Below, piece by piece: positions 4,960 to 8,351 of a DNA stretch of 8,351 nucleotides (the stretch's first letter is position 1; every line of letters begins with the position of its first letter). Both the position numbers and the translations under genes were made by a program. The DNA comes from DASVSL01 sp036388095 (GTDB lineage: Bacteria > Patescibacteriota > Saccharimonadia > Saccharimonadales > Saccharimonadaceae). The notes under the pieces were generated by a model, which worked only from the letters and a program-made list of their open reading frames with translations, was not told the DNA's origin and did no database searches. The DNA lies in NCBI GenBank assembly GCA_036388095.1, contig DASVSL010000006.1:1-8351 (forward strand). The letters are read 5' to 3'.

Positions 4960-5096
4960 TATCGCTCGTTTTACTCGCTCCTTCGTTTGCTTGAGAAGAA
5001 AATGGCTACGCCGCTTTCTTTTCTGCGCTGCACTACGCCGAACTCCCGCTTTGTTTTGCTGCGCAAAACGCGTGAGTTCAGACCTTCGCCTTAGTT
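4960..5096. repeat. tRNA-Ser(GCT)-linked repeat module, copy B
   Basis: Counterpart of copy A. Order on plus: TATCGCTCG...ACTCGCTCC...TTTGCTTG (4960-4993); an inverted repeat AGAAAA/TTTTCT around TGGCTACGCC (about 4997-5023); GCGCTG (5025-5030); a 12-base exact copy of the adjacent tRNA-Ser(GCT) (5039-5050 equals 5153-5164); hairpin GTTTTGC/GCAAAAC with loop TGC (5053-5069); then GCG and GAGTTC (5070-5079). GAGTTC pairs with GAACTC and GCG with CGC of the tRNA copy, giving one long interrupted hairpin. The T-arm copy matches its own neighbour, not the other serine tRNA. It lies between the spermidine-synthase-like promoter and the tRNA terminator. Function unknown. Confidence 0.6.
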
Positions 5097-5139
5097 CCGC
5101 CAAGTAAAAACGACCCAAAGGGCCGTTTTTACTTGGCGG
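5097..5139 (-). terminator. Long-stem terminator of the tRNA-Ser(TGA)/tRNA-Ser(GCT) pair
   Basis: 5097-5116 pairs with 5120-5139: 20 bp with one G-U on the minus strand and a 3-base loop. CGTTTTTACTTGG lies in the plus-strand right arm, with A/T runs on both strands. The stem includes the CCGCCA end of the tRNA, so forming it would compete with the end of the acceptor stem. Confidence 0.85.
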
Positions 5140-5226
5140 AGGAGGGGAGATTCGAACTCCCGCTCCAGGTCTCCCCAGACTAACGATTTAGCAAACCGTC
5201 CCCTTCAGCCACTTGGGTACTCCTCC
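5134..5226 (-). tRNA. tRNA-Ser(GCT)
   Basis: 93 bases with an encoded CCA. Acceptor GGAGGAG pairs with the 3' CTCCTCC strand, discriminator G, T-arm GGGAG-TTCGAAT-CTCCC, long variable arm. The anticodon stem ACGGT/ATCGT encloses TTGCTAA; anticodon GCT (plus strand 5190-5192) reads AGC and AGU. It lies 55 bases downstream of tRNA-Ser(TGA). Confidence 0.96.
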
Positions 5227-5246
5227 GTATCCGGTACATCACGGCG

Positions 5247-5274
5247 CGTATAACTGCACGAACCATGATACCAA
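5247..5274 (-). promoter_or_regulatory. Possible promoter of tRNA-Ser(GCT)
   Basis: TTGGTA (5274-5269), a 16-base spacer and TATACG (5252-5247) lie in the 55-base gap between the two serine tRNAs. The gap has no terminator, so read-through from tRNA-Ser(TGA) is also likely. Confidence 0.35.
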
Positions 5275-5281
5275 ACAGCCA

Positions 5282-5369
5282 TGGCGGAGGAGGAGGGATT
5301 CGAACCCTCGAAGCCTTGCGACTTGGCGGTTTTCAAGACCACTGGAATAAACCACTATCCGACTCCTCC
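5282..5369 (-). tRNA. tRNA-Ser(TGA)
   Basis: 88 bases with an encoded CCA. Acceptor GGAGGAG/CTCCTCC, discriminator G, T-arm GAGGG-TTCGAAT-CCCTC. Anticodon stem GTGGT/ACCGC encloses CTTGAAA; anticodon TGA (plus strand 5333-5335) reads UCA and probably other UCN codons. The first 15 bases are also the last codons and the TAG stop of the upstream endonuclease gene. I see no convincing tRNA promoter close by, so it may be transcribed from the endonuclease promoter. Confidence 0.96.
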
Positions 5370-6377
5370 GTATGCATGCCATCTGGCAAGGTGTTTACCA
5401 TTGCTGGTCCCGATAACTGTAAAGTATCTTTTTATATCTGTAAAACGTTCGATTTTTACGTCCCGATCATTTCTTATTAGAGCTGATATACCAAATCGGT
5501 TCAATTCATCATACGCAGCATCCCGGAGAGGCTTCGAATAACTTACCAAGCTGAGTCGTGGATATGAATAAATTGCGTTCCCCAGTCTGTGCGTCTCTTG
5601 ATAAACAGAGCCATCAGTGTCAAACAGCCCCCGAAGACATGCTTTCGAAAACTCAGGATTATTACGAACCCACCCCGGTAAAGTAATGCCATATCGTAAT
5701 TTATTGCCCGCCAACAAACCCAAACCTTGTAGATATTCAGATAAGGCAACCGAAGACACGGCAATCACGATACGGCCCTGTTTCTCTCGAAGATAAACCC
5801 CTGGTTTTACATGAAACAAGTCTTCGACAAGGCTCACAACAAAGTCAGCGTAAATCTTATCGGTTATCATATCGAGTGCGATCGATATTTGATATTTTCC
5901 GACAGTTCCATCACCAATCATAATACCGACGAACTCTGCGAGCTGTGGTGAAGGCCCGGGCGTACGAAAATCTCGACGGGCAAATATATCTTTCTTACTA
6001 GATTTACGTAAATTATAAGAATTTAAGCCACCAAGCGCCCTCGATTCGGACGAGCCAATACTACCGTATTTCTTGATATAAGCTGCCCCACCTGCTTTAC
6101 CGGCTACAGAGGTGTGCTGCCACTGAGAGCGACTACTGAAACGAATATCTGAGTCCGATAATTTCGCTAATTTGATCAAGGCGTAGAAATGGTGAGCCGG
6201 TATCGTAAACTTTCTTCTTCGCCAATCCCTCACTGATCGAGAACTCACCCCTAAACGCTTAGCAATTAGTTCGACCGTCAATTCTCGCAATAGTAGTTCA
6301 TCGAAAAGCCGATCACAATCGTCAGTATGTAGCGTGATTCGGTCATTATATTTTATACCGCTCGAACAAGCTTCCAT
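5355..6377 (-). CDS. Free-standing LAGLIDADG homing endonuclease with HTH domain
   Basis: 340 aa. The N-terminus (about 28-55) has a helix-turn-helix, LTVELIAKRLGVSSRSVRDW. Residues 91-121 (GKAGGAAYIKKYGSIG, ALGGLNSY) form a Gly-rich motif often seen between HTH and nuclease in such proteins. Two LAGLIDADG helices follow: LAEFVGIMIGDG (146-157, Asp156) and CLRGLFDTDG (247-256, acidic residues 253 and 255), so it is a pseudo-dimer in one chain. The ending YFTVIGTSNGKHLARW is family-like, so the protein is near full length. It is not inside an intein or a visible intron. The final GGVG and the TAG stop are read from the 5' end of tRNA-Ser(TGA). The gene looks more AT-rich than its neighbours, in keeping with transfer. 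The ATG at 6377 lies seven bases after TACAAT and has no Shine-Dalgarno. The DNA target is unknown; the tRNA gene is a candidate. Confidence 0.9.
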   Translation of the reverse strand: MEACSSGIKYNDRITLHTDDCDRLFDELLLRELTVELIAKRLGVSSRSVRDWRRRKFTIPAHHFYALIKLAKLSDSDIRFSSRSQWQHTSVAGKAGGAAYIKKYGSIGSSESRALGGLNSYNLRKSSKKDIFARRDFRTPGPSPQLAEFVGIMIGDGTVGKYQISIALDMITDKIYADFVVSLVEDLFHVKPGVYLREKQGRIVIAVSSVALSEYLQGLGLLAGNKLRYGITLPGWVRNNPEFSKACLRGLFDTDGSVYQETHRLGNAIYSYPRLSLVSYSKPLRDAAYDELNRFGISALIRNDRDVKIERFTDIKRYFTVIGTSNGKHLARWHAYGGVG

Positions 6378-6384
6378 ACTGCTT

Positions 6385-6412
6385 ATTGTAACGAAATTAT
6401 AATATAGTTCAA
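6385..6412 (-). promoter_or_regulatory. Promoter of the LAGLIDADG gene
   Basis: TTGAAC (6412-6407, overlapping the comF TGA), a 16-base spacer, then TACAAT (6390-6385), seven bases before the ATG. TATAAT at about 6401-6396 is an alternative -10 without a matching -35. Confidence 0.6.
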
Positions 6413-7077
6413 ACTAGTTCTTGCCGGGCAAGCACGGCGATATAGATATTCCTAGCCCCCGCCTGACGGAGCGCTGCGGTGCAGGCGGCGGCAGTTGCGC
6501 CGGTCGTATAGACATCGTCGATCAACAGCACATCTGACGGGGCGGGGGCAATAACTTGTAGGCCCTCAGCGGCCCACCGCAGTCGCTCACGTCGGTTACG
6601 GTGGTGCTGCGTACCGGCGCCGCCGCGTCGAGCCAACACACGCTGGTACGCTAGGCCGCGCCGGGTAGCGAGGGCTTTGGCGATGAGGGCGGTGTGGTCA
6701 AAGCCACGGGCACGGACATGCGCCGGGATCGTCGGCGCCGCCACGACAGTCAGCGTCGTCGGTAACACTGGTAAGCGCCGATCTAACACATCAACACACT
6801 CACGATGTGCAGCAACGGCTGAACCGAATTTATAACGATCGATGAGCCGCTTCAGCGCACCGTCACGCGGCCCGACCACCCAAGCACCGCTCAGTTGTAA
6901 CGCGCTGCGACAATTGGCGCATAGATCATCATGAGCCGCGATGGTGCTGCAGCTGATACAGCGTCCATATGGCTCGCTAACGATGTCGTATTTACATACA
7001 TCACACAGTAAAGCACCGACATTTCCACAACTGCAACAGGAGTGGGGTGCGAGTGAGTGTAGAATATGGTCAAGCAT
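6409..7077 (-). CDS. comF: ComF family protein (Zn-finger plus phosphoribosyltransferase domain)
   Basis: 222 aa, usual length. The N-terminal 60 residues carry paired cysteines (C14/C15/C17, C25/C28, C40/C43, C53/C56) as in the double zinc ribbon of ComF. The phosphoribosyltransferase part has LKRLIDRYKFG (75-85), PAHVRARGFDHT (118-129, the RGF motif) and the PRPP-binding loop LLIDDVYTTGATA (184-196) with its two aspartates. In competent bacteria ComF acts in the cytoplasm in uptake of single-stranded DNA, beside ComEC and the ComFA helicase. No other competence gene is in the window, though pilin-like genes lie nearby. A PRTase of nucleotide metabolism is unlikely because of the zinc ribbon. 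It is divergent from hsp20. The LAGLIDADG gene lies 31 bases downstream. Confidence 0.93.
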   Translation of the reverse strand: MLDHILHSLAPHSCCSCGNVGALLCDVCKYDIVSEPYGRCISCSTIAAHDDLCANCRSALQLSGAWVVGPRDGALKRLIDRYKFGSAVAAHRECVDVLDRRLPVLPTTLTVVAAPTIPAHVRARGFDHTALIAKALATRRGLAYQRVLARRGGAGTQHHRNRRERLRWAAEGLQVIAPAPSDVLLIDDVYTTGATAAACTAALRQAGARNIYIAVLARQELV

Positions 7078-7103
7078 TGTGGTTTTTACGTTTCATAAGC
7101 GCT

Positions 7104-7109
7104 ATTATT
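7104..7109 (-). promoter_or_regulatory. Possible extended -10 of comF
   Basis: TGCAATAAT on the minus strand would start a transcript with a leader of about 20 bases before the ATG at 7077. No -35 or Shine-Dalgarno is visible. It overlaps the candidate hsp20 -35. Confidence 0.3.
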
Positions 7110-7137
7110 GCAGATTTTTGACAACAACGGTTATACT
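7108..7137 (+). promoter_or_regulatory. Possible promoter of hsp20
   Basis: TTGCAG (7108-7113), an 18-base spacer and TATACT (7132-7137). The leader would be about 29 bases and holds a strong GGAGG (7163-7167), five bases before the ATG at 7173. I see no CIRCE (HrcA) operator. TTGACA at 7118-7123 is too close to TATACT to be its -35. Confidence 0.45.
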
Positions 7138-7172
7138 ATGTCACAAGATACGTGAACCCTTTGGAGGATAGT

Positions 7173-7652
7173 ATGATGGCACGAGGACAGAAACAGAATG
7201 ATGACTTGCTGATGGAAGACGAATTGGCCGCTGCGTTCTTGACAGAAGACGACGCGCCGAGCCAACCGGCCGAACCCGCAACACCTGCTCAGGCCCAAGA
7301 AGACAATTGGGAAGAAGAAGAGTCGATGCCCGGACAGCTGGCCGTCGATGTGTACGAAACGCACGACAAGCTCATCATTAAAGCTCGCACCGCGGGGGTT
7401 AATAAGTCTGACCTAGACGTCAGTATTAGCGACGGCATTCTGACGATTTCTGGGACGCTTAGTAGCGGTGACGATTCCGCCGCTCAACAGTGGCACATCC
7501 AGGAATGCTACTGGGGAGAGTTCAGCCGGACCCTCGCACTGCCGGTCCCAGTCAAAGAGGACGAGGTCGAAGCAGTCCTCAAAGACGGCGTTCTGACGAT
7601 TAGCTTTACCAAGATCAAGCAAGAACAGGCCCGTAAGATTGAGATTCAGTAA
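7173..7652 (+). CDS. Hsp20 / small heat-shock protein (alpha-crystallin family)
   Basis: 159 aa from the ATG at 7173; a second ATG follows at once at 7176 and could be used. The frame is open back to a GTG at 7152, but GGAGG at 7163-7167 decides for the later start. Residues 1-52 are acidic and low in complexity (DDLLMEDE, QEDNWEEEE). The alpha-crystallin domain covers about 55-148: QLAVDVYETHDKLIIKARTAG, then EFSRTLALP (116-124) and DGVLTISFTK (138-147) with the G-x-L motif. The C-terminal IEI (156-158) is the I-x-I tail that docks into neighbouring subunits. It is an ATP-independent holdase of the cytoplasm, forming oligomers that bind unfolding proteins. The acidic N-terminus is longer and more charged than usual. 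Monocistronic, with a terminator 17 bases after the stop. Confidence 0.95.
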   Translation: MMARGQKQNDDLLMEDELAAAFLTEDDAPSQPAEPATPAQAQEDNWEEEESMPGQLAVDVYETHDKLIIKARTAGVNKSDLDVSISDGILTISGTLSSGDDSAAQQWHIQECYWGEFSRTLALPVPVKEDEVEAVLKDGVLTISFTKIKQEQARKIEIQ

Positions 7653-7669
7653 CGCAGTAAATGTTTTGA

Positions 7670-7706
7670 CAATAAACAGCCGCTCACTAAGAGCGGCTGT
7701 TTATTG
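7670..7706. terminator. Bidirectional terminator between convergent hsp20 and pilin-like gene
   Basis: Perfect 16-bp stem (7670-7685 with 7691-7706), loop ACTAA, core CAGCCGCTC/GAGCGGCTG. The A/T-rich lower stem gives TGTTTATTG on both strands, a usable but interrupted U-tract each way. Confidence 0.85.
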
Positions 7707-7750
7707 CTGGGAGACGTAGAGTGTTCAATGGCCCGCCATGGGCGCTCGAT

Positions 7751-8167
7751 CTAAACGGCGCCGGTACTGAGTGACGTAGTGACGAAGTTAACCGCGGCGT
7801 AGGCCAAGAAGGCGACGACGATACCGACAATCGCGTACAGGATCGTATTTTTGGCGGCCGTGACTTGTGATTGGTCACCACCACTAATCACGTAGCGGAC
7901 GCCGCCAATGATCAGCATGATGACGGCGATGGCACCGACCAAAAAGAGCAGGACGTTCGTGACGCGACGAAAGATGCTGTTATCACCACCGAATAGTTCA
8001 GTAGCTTGGCCGTTACCACGGGCACACTCGGCGCCAGAGGCGATTGACAGGTTGCTTGGACTACAGGCCGCCTGGACGAGCGAACTGTCCGCGACAACGA
8101 CGACAAGCCCAGCTACTAGTAAGCTAGCAAAGCCGACGCGCACCCACACTGGCAATAGTTGTTTCAT
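7751..8167 (-). CDS. TrbC/VirB2-like T4SS pilin family protein
   Basis: 138 aa. A signal peptide spans about 1-34 (basic start MKQLLPVWVR, hydrophobic core to LVVVVADSSL, cleavage likely after VQA). The mature part has C35 and C48, which may form a disulfide, and a polar stretch. Two membrane helices follow, about 69-90 (VTNVLLFLVGAIAVIMLIIGGV) and 108-129 (TILYAIVGIVVAFLAYAAVNFV). They are joined by the short loop RYVISGGDQSQVTAAKN, the hallmark of CPR T4SS_pilin/TrbC-VirB2-like proteins. Family members build conjugative pili or channel parts; in CPR the role is unproven. The frame is open upstream to the window edge, but the ATG at 8167 is chosen for the signal peptide and the perfect promoter seven bases before it. 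A paralogue lies just upstream. Confidence 0.9.
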   Translation of the reverse strand: MKQLLPVWVRVGFASLLVAGLVVVVADSSLVQAACSPSNLSIASGAECARGNGQATELFGGDNSIFRRVTNVLLFLVGAIAVIMLIIGGVRYVISGGDQSQVTAAKNTILYAIVGIVVAFLAYAAVNFVTTSLSTGAV

Positions 8168-8174
8168 AGTATCT

Positions 8175-8203
8175 ATTATAGCAGACTTGAAATTATTTGT
8201 CAA
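8175..8203 (-). promoter_or_regulatory. Full-consensus sigma-70-type promoter of the pilin-like gene
   Basis: TTGACA (8203-8198), a 17-base spacer ending TGC, and TATAAT (8180-8175): both hexamers are perfect and the -10 is extended. The ATG is seven bases past the -10, so transcription should start at or next to it. Strong expression is expected. Confidence 0.9.
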
Positions 8204-8209
8204 TAGCAA

Positions 8210-8236
8210 CCATCCGGCTCGATGTGAACCGGATGG
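8210..8236 (-). terminator. Hairpin between the two pilin-like genes, possible terminator
   Basis: 8-bp stem CCATCCGG/CCGGATGG with an 11-base loop, 25 bases after the stop of the upstream paralogue. The U-tract on the minus strand is poor (TTGCTATTG), so termination may be partial and the two genes may share some transcript. Confidence 0.5.
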
Positions 8237-8261
8237 AAAAAGCATGTTCGTTGGGATCCCG

Positions 8262-8351
8262 TTACGCCGTCGAGAACGAATCGGCGACGAAGTTGACGGC
8301 AGCGAAGGCGAGGAAGGCAACGATGATACCGATGATGGCATACAGAATCGT
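8262..8351 (-). CDS. Second T4SS pilin-like protein, C-terminal fragment
   Basis: 29 codons and a TAA, cut by the right edge. The visible end starts TILYAIIGIIVAFLAFAAVN and finishes FVADSFSTA. By my count 22 of 29 residues match the last helix of the gene at 7751-8167, so it is a paralogue in tandem and in the same orientation. Only the second membrane helix and tail are seen. The two tails differ most in the last residues. Confidence 0.85.
   Translation of the reverse strand, partial: TILYAIIGIIVAFLAFAAVNFVADSFSTA

Noticed and set aside
5265..5541. Plus-strand frames giving GGGGIRTLEALRL and EEEGFEPSKP
   Set aside because: These are antisense readings of tRNA-Ser(TGA), a common annotation artefact.
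7118..7123. Perfect TTGACA as the -35 of hsp20
   Set aside because: Only eight bases separate it from TATACT; no usable -10 lies at 16-18 bases.
8168..8341. N-terminal extension of the pilin-like protein to the window edge
   Set aside because: The extra residues are low-complexity Ser/Pro, overlap the paralogue and promoter, and would bury the signal peptide.

Overview
The window looks like chromosomal DNA of a Patescibacteria/CPR bacterium, most likely close to Candidatus Saccharibacteria. The reasons are a small compact gene set, T4SS-type pilin-like proteins in tandem, a two-helix membrane protein of a type I associate with CPR genomes, a fused membrane/spermidine-synthase-like protein, and a free-standing LAGLIDADG endonuclease abutting a tRNA. 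UGA is used as a stop (gene at 612-1448, comF), so a code in which UGA is glycine is excluded. The lineage is inferred from content; no marker gene settles it.

Layout. Left edge (minus strand): the start of an rlmH-like rRNA methyltransferase gene, one base after a HIT-family protein gene. Divergent from it, 612-1448 (+) encodes a membrane-anchored protein with a tentative SPFH-like region. Next come tRNA-Ser(CGA) with its terminator, a small one-helix membrane protein, tRNA-Arg(GCG) with a 28-bp displaced copy of its 3' end, an untranslated stretch with a possible structured RNA, the two-helix membrane protein, and the membrane/spermidine-synthase-like protein. These are followed by tRNA-Ser(GCT), tRNA-Ser(TGA), the LAGLIDADG endonuclease (its last codons lie inside tRNA-Ser(TGA)) and comF. 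All are on the minus strand. Divergent from comF is an Hsp20 gene (+). The right edge holds one complete pilin-like gene and the 3' end of a paralogue, both minus.

Two themes stand out. First, most minus-strand genes have a -10 hexamer 6-7 bases (in one case 10) before the ATG and no Shine-Dalgarno, so their mRNAs are probably leaderless. The two plus-strand genes have a longer leader and a clear Shine-Dalgarno. Second, the tRNA terminators pair directly with the encoded CCA end, and beyond them lie modules that copy the T-arm of the neighbouring tRNA in direct and inverted orientation around a hairpin. For tRNA-Arg the copy is a perfect 28-bp repeat, as expected of an integration-site duplication. 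The tRNA 3' flanks therefore look like sites of past recombination or a tRNA-linked repeat family.

The genes do not form one pathway. They are housekeeping and surface functions in short transcription units, with tRNA genes and their flanking modules between them.
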